NCBI RefSeq assembly: GCF_015160855.1 | Contig: NZ_CP063373.1 | Coordinates: 8,283,001 to 8,347,000 of the forward strand | Reading direction: 5' to 3' | From: Streptomyces ferrugineus | GTDB taxonomy: Bacteria; Actinomycetota; Actinomycetes; Streptomycetales; Streptomycetaceae | Length of the DNA: 64,000 nt | Part shown: in pieces, positions 8,701 to 15,511 of the stretch | How positions within the stretch are numbered: the stretch's first letter is position 1 | Layout of the letters: each line of letters opens with the position of its first letter | Notes under the pieces: model-generated | What the model saw: only the letters and a program-made list of their open reading frames with translations | Told to the model about the DNA's origin: nothing | The model's database searches: none | Program-made: the position numbers and the translations under genes

Positions 8701-9016
8701 GTTTCATCCACAGATGGGGGTCAGTGGGATCGGCGAACTCGGGAACGCGCACCCGCAAGGCGGTACCGTCCTTGAACACGTCGAGGACGGAGTGGCCGGT
8801 ATCGACACCCCTCTCGTCGGGCCCGGCCAGTCTCAGGCTGTCGCCCTGAAGCTGATCCGTGCCGATGTCGGAGCCGCGCACGTCGACGACGTACTCTCCG
8901 GGCTTTCGGCCCCGTACCGCCCGCCCCAGGAGACGCCACCGGGGCTCCCGCGCCGGTACGCCCTCGTGGGCCACCCAGGCATCCAACGCCGAGACGACTT
9001 CTTCCTGCCAGCCCAC
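5720..9016 (-). CDS. SF1 helicase-PLD nuclease fusion, Mokosh type II (MkoC)-like
   Basis: 1098 residues from GTG at 9016. Domains in order: a roughly 150-residue N-terminal region; an SF1/COG1112-type helicase with Walker A GPPGTGKTT (173-181); a long charged, probably coiled-coil insertion (about 230-560); Walker B VVLVDEAG (about 583-590); helicase motifs ending in FNVAVTRV; a phospholipase-D-type nuclease with one clear HKD-like motif, HQKIVVID (about 993); and a C-terminal zinc ribbon (CGAC...CFNRAC, about 1049-1072). Fusion of an RNA-helicase-like ATPase to PLD in one protein matches the described type II Mokosh antiphage protein. It is transcribed divergently from the toxin-antitoxin pair. 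The defence role is inferred from architecture and context. Confidence 0.75.
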   Translation of the reverse strand: MGWQEEVVSALDAWVAHEGVPAREPRWRLLGRAVRGRKPGEYVVDVRGSDIGTDQLQGDSLRLAGPDERGVDTGHSVLDVFKDGTALRVRVPEFADPTDPHLWMKPQPTGFLVKALREGMAALTDAPLAHLMARGEAGTGRLAPTPPPQGVLLPAQEHAYRACTGEGLWLVWGPPGTGKTTVLKRAIGDLIARGKRVLLASATNIAVDNALWGVVKQRRHADGEIVRVGPPHLREVAEDASVCLTLMVRERLAEADARRRAVAAQLVEGRERARQLEELERSLTDFDPVAYAADRTRLDDPARTSGALKRARDKAHRDSQAEGDTVTRLEEAYRSAVEAVKATEQAQADWKSHDEHEAHLARLRSVVTDLEAKALLADSDRAAAQELLDGLEQLKGFAKRRARRDRETARVRLETVRTQAREAEKKAADARSVLARQEGGITGRLAELRARILFGKQEITLRQTTLRTVENDLDQARRTHRTTAARLDTLARELGLSQAAEARVAEADHLGHPRRHALATALKPQVVADQESRPALERRHRELQEEYDKLARDAQGEIIRGAKLVATTLARFRTTRAVFEGEYDVVLVDEAGAATLPEVLLAVGKAKTTAVLLGDFMQLGPVLPKLDARKRPDVARWILREVYEHFGIESPAAAVSHPGCVVLDIQHRFGHDVMSLANALAYDGVLKPGPGVEQRAARRAPDDAEIVIIDTDGLQSLAQAHRTGRRKGWWPAGALLARALVDLHREDGEAAGVVTPYPVQAEATLEALRDNESTDGQVAEVGTAHRFQGREFPVVVFDTVEDDYGDGLWMSQATRVPEATTWARNGVRLFNVAVTRVQTRLYVLGSRSRILAAGEQTAMGKLAALIHDRRAKWVPASQLVAPGGQPDIPLGPFSTRLADVLSRHVEVTDVHDEISFYETFADRLAEARTSLWIWSPWTAKRLLGILPVLEDAVRRGVRVTVFVRDPYDTGQKKQAHLVRQLRTVVPTVVSVNVMHQKIVVIDEHTVLLGSLNSLSQSRSREVMLTIKGGHFARKILTHEHAEDFARPPRCGACKGDDVDLRRRGDGSWHWRCFNRACPARQGTRAWEAPVRFGSGRRR

Positions 9017-9158
9017 ATTCCCCCGCTACGACCGCGCTGCCCGGATCTTGATCCCGTAGTACCAGGGCAGACCAGCGCTGACCACCACCCAATCTGGCCA
9101 TGGTGAACGCCGACCGACTCGACACCCAGGCGGTAGCATCCGGAGTAGGATAAGGAGC

Positions 9159-9422
9159 ATGAGTGAGCCTACCCAGAAGTACTCGATCACGATGCCCCGG
9201 GACATCGCCGAAGCCGCCCGCGCCCGCAGCGGGCCCTCCGGCCTGTCTGCCTACGTCGCCGCCGCCGTCGCCCGCCAGATCGAGCGCGACAACCTCAACG
9301 AACTCATCCAGGTCGCCGAGGCAGAACACGGCCCCATCACCGAGGACGAGGTGCAGGCCCTGCGCGACCAGCTCCACGAAGCACGCGCACAGCAGACCGG
9401 CGATGAGGCGAGCGCGGCGTGA
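9159..9422 (+). CDS. Ribbon-helix-helix antitoxin-like protein
   Basis: 87 residues starting at an ATG preceded by AAGGAG. The N-terminus (KYSITMPRDIAEAARARSG) is the beta strand and first helix of a CopG/MetJ-type ribbon-helix-helix DNA-binding domain, followed by an acidic helical tail suited to binding a toxin. Its stop overlaps the start of the PIN-domain gene (GTGA), so translation is coupled. By analogy with vapBC it should neutralise the toxin and repress the shared promoter in the 142-bp gap upstream. Confidence 0.8.
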   Translation: MSEPTQKYSITMPRDIAEAARARSGPSGLSAYVAAAVARQIERDNLNELIQVAEAEHGPITEDEVQALRDQLHEARAQQTGDEASAA

Positions 9423-9832
9423 CACGCTCGCCGGCCACCCCGGGCGGCACGCTGGTGCTCGACAGCGAAGGGCTGGCCAAGGCCGTGCTGCGCGACCGCA
9501 CAGTCACCGGCTGGCTCGCCCTTGCACGCGCCGACGACCTGCGTGTGATCACGTCGGCGGCCACTCTGGTGGAAGTCGTCCATCCGCGCATCAACCGCCC
9601 GGCCCTGGAGTGGACACTCTCCCGCCTCGTCGTGGAGCCGGTCACCGACGCAGTCGCGCGCCACGCCGCCGCCCTGCTCACCGATGCCGGCCTGCACGGC
9701 CACAAGTACGCCATCGACGCCATGCTCAGCGCGACCGCCCTCGCCGTTCCGGGGCCCGTCACCGTGCTCACCTCCGACCCGGAAGACCTCACCGCCCTCT
9801 GCGGAACGCGCGCCACTGTCATCAAGATCTAA
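9419..9832 (+). CDS. PIN-domain ribonuclease toxin (VapC-like)
   Basis: 137 residues from GTG at 9419, overlapping the antitoxin by 4 bp. The acidic residues of a PIN active site are in order: Asp in LVLDSEGL, Glu in TLVEVV, Asp in YAIDAML and Asp in LTSDPEDL. Length and layout fit VapC toxins, which cut specific RNAs such as tRNA or rRNA until bound by their antitoxin. The pair lies just inside the right-hand repeat of the island, where it could stabilise the element. Confidence 0.85.
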   Translation: MTRSPATPGGTLVLDSEGLAKAVLRDRTVTGWLALARADDLRVITSAATLVEVVHPRINRPALEWTLSRLVVEPVTDAVARHAAALLTDAGLHGHKYAIDAMLSATALAVPGPVTVLTSDPEDLTALCGTRATVIKI

Positions 9833-9891
9833 CGCCCAAAAGTGAATGAACCACACATTTCACGATCGCGGGGCATAACCGGGATCTCACT

Positions 9892-9990
9892 CCTGACGCA
9901 GCATCAGAGAGCGCGCTGACCTGCGAGAACGACTGGGAGGGGTCCGGCCTCCGGAGCCGTGTGCGCAGGTTCGAATCCTGCCAGGGGCAC
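9892..9990 (+). repeat. tRNA-3'-end att-like repeat, copy 2
   Basis: Bases 9948-9990 match 2721-2763 with one mismatch, in the acceptor strand (CAGGGGCA against CGGGGGCA). Upstream similarity (GCATCAGA, CTGACCTG, CTGGGAG blocks) reaches back to about 9892. No complementary 5' acceptor (GCCCCTG) precedes it, so this too is a fragment. It marks the right end of the roughly 7.2-kb island. A weak 7-bp hairpin at 10012-10028 could be its old terminator. Confidence 0.65.
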
Positions 9991-10186
9991 CGGGCGTATG
10001 TCGCTCCGAGCGGCCCCGTGTCGGGGTCCCTGAACTCTTCAGCGGCTCTTCGATGTCGGTCGCGTCGACGACGGGGTTGGGTCAGGTCGGCGGGGGCGAG
10101 GGCCGGCTCTTCCGGGTGAGTGTCGGGTGCCGTCGGCTGCGCTGACGGTCGTAGGTCCGAGGGGGCGGCCTCACCGTGCCGTGTGG
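9991..10186. other. Non-coding stretch after the island
   Basis: Apart from the small hairpin at 10012-10028, I see no gene, repeat or regulatory motif here. Frames that run through it lack recognisable protein features. It separates island DNA from ordinary chromosomal genes. Confidence 0.5.
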
Positions 10187-11179
10187 TCAGCCGTCGTCGG
10201 CTGTTGTCTCGGCGTCCGCCAGTCTGCCGCGGAGCATCAGGTCCATCACCCTCATGTACCGCTGGGTGCGCGGGGCGCCGAGGATGAAGGGGTTGGGGCC
10301 GTGGGGGTCGGTGCGTAGTTGTTCGGCTCGTTGGAGGCCGTAGTCGTTGGGGTGGTTGGAGAGTTCCACGTCCGTGCCTGCTTGGTGCATGTGGGTGCGG
10401 AAGGTGTGGATGGAGGACAGGTAGGTGCGGAGTTCGGCGGGGGTGGGGGGTGGGTTGGTGCCGCCCCAGAGCATGGCCGTGTGGCGGTGGGGGCCGGTGT
10501 GGACGGGGAAGATCGGGGAGACGGTGCCGGGGGTGTGGCCCGGGGTGTGGTGCAGGTGGATGGTGGTGGCGCCGAGCGTGAGGCGTTGGCCGTCGGTGAT
10601 GTCCAGGTCCCGGGTGGGGGCGTGGGGTGAGTCGGAGTGGGCCGTCAGGTTCCAGTCGGCCGGTGTCATCAGGATGCGGGCGCCGTAGTGGTCGGCGAGG
10701 TGCTGTGCGCCGCCGTAGTGGTCGTCGTGGCCGTGGGTGACCACGATGTACTTGATGGTGTGCGGGTCGGCTCCCAGCGTGCGCAGGCCCGCTACGACGG
10801 TGCCTTCCGCCTCCTCCGGGGAGGTGAGGGCGTCGATCAGCACGATGCCGTCGTCCGTCAGTACGGCCGTCGCGGAGACCCAGCCCACGCTCAGCATGGC
10901 CACGTTGTCGAAGAGCAGCAGCGGCTGCGGCGCGGGTGGGCGGGGTACTACGGCGCCGGGGGTCAGTGCCTTCACGAGGGTGAGGAGCACCTGGTCGTCT
11001 CCGGCCAGTGCGCGGGCGCGGTCGTAGTACGCCTGGGCGGCTGATGTGGTGGCGCTCGCCGGTGTGGCCAGGGGGAGGGCGCCGGCTCCGGCCGTGAGGG
11101 TGAGGGCCGCGAGGTGGGTGAAGCGGCGCCTGGAGAGGGGGGCGGCCGGGTGATCGGGGTGCGGTAAGGGGGAGGTCAC
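10187..11179 (-). CDS. Secreted metallo-beta-lactamase-fold hydrolase (Tat signal)
   Basis: 330 residues from GTG at 11179. The N-terminus carries a twin-arginine-type signal (SRRRFTHLAALTLTAGAG) with likely cleavage after ATPASA, so the enzyme is probably exported folded. The metal-binding motif HGHDDH lies at 149-154, with a further ligand in HHTPGHTPG. It resembles the generic MBL-fold hydrolases related to glyoxalase II and alkylsulfatases; the substrate cannot be told. It stands alone with no operon partner. Confidence 0.85.
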   Translation of the reverse strand: MTSPLPHPDHPAAPLSRRRFTHLAALTLTAGAGALPLATPASATTSAAQAYYDRARALAGDDQVLLTLVKALTPGAVVPRPPAPQPLLLFDNVAMLSVGWVSATAVLTDDGIVLIDALTSPEEAEGTVVAGLRTLGADPHTIKYIVVTHGHDDHYGGAQHLADHYGARILMTPADWNLTAHSDSPHAPTRDLDITDGQRLTLGATTIHLHHTPGHTPGTVSPIFPVHTGPHRHTAMLWGGTNPPPTPAELRTYLSSIHTFRTHMHQAGTDVELSNHPNDYGLQRAEQLRTDPHGPNPFILGAPRTQRYMRVMDLMLRGRLADAETTADDG

Positions 11180-11329
11180 GGTGGTCCTCTCGGTGACTCG
11201 GAGGGCTGGGCCTGCCCTCGGGCACCTTGATCCTCACCTGTCGGCCTGCTCGCGTGGGCTGTTTGCCGTCGTGTTGGCCGGATGCGAGCCCTCAGCGGGC
11301 CGCCCCCGACTGTTCCGTCGTGCCGGCGG

Positions 11330-11524
11330 CTATCCGGCCTGGGGGCGGGGAGGCGGCCCCTGCTGTCGGTTCCAGTGGGCCGCATCCTCGTCGCTGAGCA
11401 GTTCCGCTGCCTGGTTCTGGGTGTGTGCGGCTGCCATTTGCGCCTCCGCCACCACATCTCCGCGTTCGCGCACCAGGTCTTCATAAATCGGCAGGTGATC
11501 GTTTTCGGCGGGTGTGCGTGTCAC
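11330..11524 (-). CDS. Small charged protein of unknown function
   Basis: 64 residues from GTG at 11524, preceded by AAAGGA at a usable distance. The sequence is hydrophilic and helical (EDLVRERGDVVAEAQMAAAH) with a Gln/Pro-rich end and no signal or membrane segment. It lies 27 bp after the small membrane protein on the same strand, so the two may be co-transcribed. No family recognised. Confidence 0.5.
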   Translation of the reverse strand: MTRTPAENDHLPIYEDLVRERGDVVAEAQMAAAHTQNQAAELLSDEDAAHWNRQQGPPPRPQAG

Positions 11525-11551
11525 TGTGCCGTCCTTTCGCTGGTAATGCCG

Positions 11552-11902
11552 TCAGGCCCGGTTGAGGCGTGCGGCAATTCCGTGCCCGAGCAGCAAATAG
11601 AGGACGGCCGGGAGGCCGTAATTGAGGATGACCCGTAGGCCTTCCGTGTCCATCGTGAAAATATCCCGTGCCCATCCGGACAGCAGGTTCGCCGAGCCGC
11701 GCACGAACTCCACGAACGCGTTCCCCTGGTTGGCGTCGAGCAGGTACAGCACGATCCACAGGCCGAGCAGCCCCGCCGACACATCGGCGATCGTGCAGAT
11801 CGTGACGGCCGTTCTGCGTGCGGTGGCCCGGTTGTCCCGGGGGCGGTTCTGGGGTGTGTGACCGTCGTGTGTCTGGTATCCGGGAACCGGGTCGGTGTTC
11901 AC
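11552..11902 (-). CDS. Small membrane protein of unknown function
   Basis: 116 residues. A hydrophilic N-terminal 30 residues is followed by two or three hydrophobic helices, one around ADVSAGLLGLWIVLYLLDA and one near the C-terminus (LPAVLYLLLGHGIAA). Between them lies FVEFVRGSANLLSGWARDIF, amphipathic and possibly at the membrane surface. The type is common in Streptomyces but without assigned function. The 255 bp upstream, before the ATP-binding protein gene, show nothing notable. Confidence 0.7.
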   Translation of the reverse strand: MNTDPVPGYQTHDGHTPQNRPRDNRATARRTAVTICTIADVSAGLLGLWIVLYLLDANQGNAFVEFVRGSANLLSGWARDIFTMDTEGLRVILNYGLPAVLYLLLGHGIAARLNRA

Positions 11903-12157
11903 GAGAAATCCGATCTGACGCGTTACTGGGGACGAGACGACGGGTCACCCCACAGTGCCGGGATTCGGCCATTGCGGGGCGACTCGCTTCCACTTGGTTC
12001 TGCGCCAGGGAAAGACGGCTGTGTTACACCGCGGTCCGGGACGTCCCAAATATGGCGCCAGCGCCATAAGGCGGGTTAAGGGCCCGGTCGGGTACTTGTC
12101 CAAATGTTCCCGTGCCAAGGCACATTTACCGAACGCGGTGCCGTGGCAGGGAGAGGG

Positions 12158-12745
12158 TCAGGGCTGGTCCGTCGTGGGGAGCATGGCCCAGACCGTTTTG
12201 CCCATGGGGTGTCTTCTCGTCCAGCCCCAGTGTTCGGACAAGGCGTCGATGATGCGCAGCCCGCGGCCGTGCTCGTCGAAGGGGTCGCTCGTGTGCGGGT
12301 ACACCGGCGGGTGGTCGCTGGGGTCGGTGACCGCGCAGACCAGGTGGGCGGGGCGGCGGATGCTGAGGCGGAGCCAGATCTCGGCCTCGGCGTCGGCGGG
12401 GGCGCGGCGGGCCGCGGGGCGGGGTGCGGCGTGCAGTACGGCGTTGGCGAGCAGCTCGGTGACCACCATGAGGGCGTCGGGGCCGCAGTGGCCCAGCTCC
12501 CAGCTCTCCAGGGTGCGGCGGACGAAGTCGCGGGCCTGGCCGCAGCCCTGTTCGGCGCCCGCCAGGGGCAGGACGGCGGATCGCGGCGAGGTGAGCGGGG
12601 GTTCGGGCCCGGTGAGCCGAGGACGCGGACCGGAGGCGTCGGGGCGCGCCTGCTGCGTCGCGGTCGAACCCGCGGGTGACGCAGGGCCGCTGGGCAGTCG
12701 GAGCCCTTCGTACGCAGGTAAGGACACAACGTCTCCCTGATACAT
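12158..12745 (-). CDS. Anti-sigma-type ATP-binding (GHKL) regulatory protein
   Basis: 195 residues from the ATG at 12745; longer upstream frames lack coding character. The C-terminal 120 residues form a GHKL/HATPase_c domain, with the N-box in ELLANAVLHA and a G-box in GRGLRIIDALSEHWG. There is no sensor or phosphoacceptor domain, so it is the stand-alone kind related to RsbW/SpoIIAB. Streptomyces encodes many, often next to DUF397 and helix-turn-helix partners, as here. It may bind or phosphorylate a regulator; the partner is unknown. Confidence 0.85.
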   Translation of the reverse strand: MYQGDVVSLPAYEGLRLPSGPASPAGSTATQQARPDASGPRPRLTGPEPPLTSPRSAVLPLAGAEQGCGQARDFVRRTLESWELGHCGPDALMVVTELLANAVLHAAPRPAARRAPADAEAEIWLRLSIRRPAHLVCAVTDPSDHPPVYPHTSDPFDEHGRGLRIIDALSEHWGWTRRHPMGKTVWAMLPTTDQP

Positions 12746-12925
12746 GGTCAGGACGGGTCGTCCGCGCCGCTCTTGACGCCAAGGGCTATTATCCACGCCG
12801 ACGGCGTCTCCGTGCAATTTCACGGGAAATTGCGCGAGCGGTGTCGACGCAGAGCGCGTGGTGCGGTCCGGGCCCGGTGGGGCGCGGAGGCGTACGCGTG
12901 ACGGAACGTGAGCAAGGAGAGTGCA

Positions 12926-13156
12926 GTGCCAACAGCACAGAACGGCGTACGGGCAAGCTCGTTGGGCGTCCGCTGGATCAAGAGCCGGCACAGCAATGCC
13001 GAGGGCAACTGCGTCGAGGTGGCCTCCCTCGGCGACGGCAGTGTCGCGATGCGCAATTCCCGTCACCCCGATGGCCCGGCCCTCGTCTACACCCCGGCCG
13101 AGATCTCGGCCTTCCTGGCGGGCGCCAAGGACGGGGAGTTCGACCACCTCGTGTGA
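12926..13156 (+). CDS. DUF397 protein
   Basis: 76 residues. GTG at 12926 is chosen over GTG at 12908 because AAGGAG ends 6 bp before it. The domain shows the usual WIKSRHSNAEGNCVEVA opening and VAMRNSRHPDGPAL middle. DUF397 proteins are actinomycete-specific, pair with a downstream DUF5753 helix-turn-helix regulator (present at 13419) and form toxin-antitoxin-like or signalling pairs. The exact activity is unsettled. Confidence 0.9.
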   Translation: MPTAQNGVRASSLGVRWIKSRHSNAEGNCVEVASLGDGSVAMRNSRHPDGPALVYTPAEISAFLAGAKDGEFDHLV

Positions 13157-13418
13157 GCCCCGCCCCGTGTGAGCCTCCCGTGGCCGGCGGCGGCCCGCCT
13201 CGTGCGAGTCGTCCGCCTGCCCGGGAACGGAACGCCATACCCCGGAGCACCGCATCCCGGAACACCACGCCCCGGAACACCGCACAACACCCGGCCGCGA
13301 CGGACGAAACGTCTCCCGCAAGCGGAAGTTGACTCTTCCACTTCCTGCGGTTCCGGCGGCGTGAGGCAGCGGGATGCGATAATGCGGTCTGTCGTATGCC
13401 GGTCTACGGGGAGTCAGG

Positions 13419-14342
13419 ATGTCCGCCGAGTTCCCTCGCATCTCCCGCCTGGAACCCTATCTGGAGCGGACCGAGCCCGCGCCGACCCTGCTGAAGATGC
13501 TGGTCGGCGTCCAGTTGGCGGGTATCCGGGAGGACCTCGGCCTGTCCCAGGACCAGGCGGCCCGTGCCGTGGGGTTCAGCCCGGCGAAGCTGTCGCGCAT
13601 CGAGGCGGGCAAGAGCCGTCGGCCGCCCACTGAGGCCGACGTCCGCAAGCTGCTGGAGCACTACCGCGCCGAGGAGTACGAGGTCTCGCTGCTGCTGCAG
13701 TTGCTGCGGCGGGCCGGTGAGCCGGGGTGGTGGCAGCGTTACGACAAGCGGCTGATGCCGGAGTGGTTCGACCGGCTGGTCGGGCTGCAGGAGGCCGCGA
13801 CGGCCATCCGTACCTTTGAACTGCAGTACGTCCCCGGTCTACTGCAGACCGACGCCTACACCCGAGCCGTGGTGGAGCGCGGGCTGCCGACGGCGCCGAC
13901 CCGTGAGGTGCTGCGGCGGGTGGAGCTGCGGACGCGCCGGCGCGAGCTGCTGTACCGACCGGACGCGCCCCAGCTCTGGGCGATCATGGACGAGTCGGTG
14001 CTCCTGCGCGTCCTGGGCAGCCGTGAGATGATGCGCGCCCAGCTCGAGCACCTCGTGGAGATGGCCCAGCGGCCGCAGGTGACCGTGCAGATCGTGCCGC
14101 TGGACGTGACCAACGCCTCGGCGCCGGCCATGCCGATCACCTATCTCCGGTTCGGCGGCATCGATCTGCCCGACATCGTCTACCTGGAGCACATCAAGAG
14201 CGCGGCCTTCCTGGAGGACCGCGACGAGACCGAGGAGTACCGCCTCGCCCTGGACCGGCTGGGTGACGAGGCCCTCAACCCGCGCGAGTCCCTGGAGCGG
14301 CTGCGCGAGACGGCGGAGCGGTACTCCCGCATGGGCTCATGA
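13419..14342 (+). CDS. Helix-turn-helix regulator with DUF5753 domain
   Basis: 307 residues. An Xre-type helix-turn-helix occupies about 30-85 (LGLSQDQAARAVGFSPAKLSRIEAGK). The remainder is the DUF5753 ligand/partner domain, with WFDRLVGLQEAATAIRTFE and YVPGLLQTDAYTRAV. This is the standard partner of the DUF397 protein 262 bp upstream; together with the GHKL protein they form the trio found many times in Streptomyces genomes. The gap upstream contains degenerate CCGGAACACC-type short repeats (about 13215-13287). Confidence 0.9.
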   Translation: MSAEFPRISRLEPYLERTEPAPTLLKMLVGVQLAGIREDLGLSQDQAARAVGFSPAKLSRIEAGKSRRPPTEADVRKLLEHYRAEEYEVSLLLQLLRRAGEPGWWQRYDKRLMPEWFDRLVGLQEAATAIRTFELQYVPGLLQTDAYTRAVVERGLPTAPTREVLRRVELRTRRRELLYRPDAPQLWAIMDESVLLRVLGSREMMRAQLEHLVEMAQRPQVTVQIVPLDVTNASAPAMPITYLRFGGIDLPDIVYLEHIKSAAFLEDRDETEEYRLALDRLGDEALNPRESLERLRETAERYSRMGS

Positions 14343-14368
14343 GTCGCCCTGAACTTGTCACCTGAGCT

Positions 14369-15184
14369 CTACGGGAGTCGGCCCACGCCGCCGTACTCGA
14401 TCCACTCCATGGTCAGCTGACGCGGCGTCACCTCGGTGTCGGGGCGCCAGGTGGAGACCTCCACCAGGCCGGGGTCCAGGATCTCCAGGCCCTCGAAGTA
14501 CTCCGCGACGTCCTTCTCCTGGCGCACCCGGCCCCAGTGGCCCTGCGTCGCCTGGTCCATGAAGTCGGTGACGAAGTCGCGGACCTCGGGGTCCTCGCTG
14601 ACCAGCTGGCACATCACCATGTAGCTGCCGGGCGCGAGGCGATCGCGCACGCGGCGGGCAACGGCGAGCGGGCCGTCGGTGTCGCTGTCGGGGATGCAGT
14701 GGAACACCGAGTTGAACAGCACGGCCACCGGCTGCGAGAAGTCGATCAGGCGCTTGGTGTCGTCGTGGGCGAAGATGCCGTCGGTGTCGCGCATGTCGGC
14801 GTGGATGACGGCGGTGTTGTCGTTCTGGTCCAGCAGGGCGCGGCCGTGGACCAGGACCATCGGGTCGTTGTCGACGTACACCACGCGCGAGGACGGGTCG
14901 ACGGCCTGCGCGACCTGGTGGACGTTGTTCTGGGTGGGCAGGCCGGAGCCGTGGTCGAGGAACTGCCGGATGCCGTACTCGCCGGCGAGCGTGCCGACCA
15001 CGCGCTGGAGGAAGCGCCGGTTGTTCAGCGCGAGGGCGCGGGTGCTGGGGACGACCTTGTCCAGCTCTTCGCAGGCGGCTCGGTCCGAGGCGTAGTTGTC
15101 CTTGCCTCCGAGGTAGTGGTCGTACATGCGCGCGGCCGTCGGGACCGTGGCATCGATCGACGTGGACAGCTTTCCAGGCTCCAT
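14369..15184 (-). CDS. SAM-dependent methyltransferase, DUF574 type
   Basis: 271 residues from ATG at 15184, preceded by GGGGGAAG. The family opening (TAARMYDHYLGGKDNYASDR) and a Rossmann-type SAM pocket (FLDHGSGLPT, then VVYVDNDPMV) are clear. The family is abundant in Streptomyces and mostly uncharacterised, so methyl acceptor and pathway are unknown. It is convergent with the DUF5753 regulator and divergent from the biosynthetic operon. A role in tailoring the NRPS product is possible but not supported by orientation. Confidence 0.85.
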   Translation of the reverse strand: MEPGKLSTSIDATVPTAARMYDHYLGGKDNYASDRAACEELDKVVPSTRALALNNRRFLQRVVGTLAGEYGIRQFLDHGSGLPTQNNVHQVAQAVDPSSRVVYVDNDPMVLVHGRALLDQNDNTAVIHADMRDTDGIFAHDDTKRLIDFSQPVAVLFNSVFHCIPDSDTDGPLAVARRVRDRLAPGSYMVMCQLVSEDPEVRDFVTDFMDQATQGHWGRVRQEKDVAEYFEGLEILDPGLVEVSTWRPDTEVTPRQLTMEWIEYGGVGRLP

Positions 15185-15505
15185 GGCTTCCCCCAGGGGC
15201 AGGACGGCCGAGGAGATCACCTCGCCGACAACACATCCTAGGGAGAGGGCAGTTGGTCGAGCCAGTCCATCGGTCAACCAGCGGGTGAATACCACCCTTG
15301 ACGGGGACGGCGGATGTGGAAGCCGCTGATGGAACGCGCGGGACGTGTCCGGTATGGGGGCCCTCGCCCCGGACATCTCGAATGCCGCTGTGTCGTCAAT
15401 TGTTCGTAGGTGCCTACGAGGTGAGTGTGCGACCACCCGGTTCGGGCTGTGCGGCACTCCGTTTCGAACTAGGGTTCTCGATCGGAAGCCACATTCGACG
15501 GGGGT
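15185..15505. promoter_or_regulatory. Divergent promoter region of the biosynthetic operon, with a palindrome
   Basis: This 321-bp gap separates the methyltransferase from the start of a roughly 21-kb operon, so it should hold promoters for both. The clearest structure is the perfect palindrome CGTAGG-TG-CCTACG at 15405-15418, about 95 bp before the exporter start. A shorter GAAC-N4-GTTC lies near 15468. Either could bind a regulator. I found no match to the actinomycete iron box, so iron control is not indicated. Confidence 0.4.
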
Positions 15506-15511
15506 ATGTAC

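Noticed and set aside
5720..9016. DISARM system
   Set aside because: Helicase and PLD parts recall DISARM genes, but here they are fused in one protein and no DISARM methyltransferase or drmB-like gene is present.
9822..11237. 471-codon minus-strand frame around the MBL hydrolase
   Set aside because: It is a shadow in another frame of the 10187-11179 gene, Pro/Arg/His-rich and domain-free.
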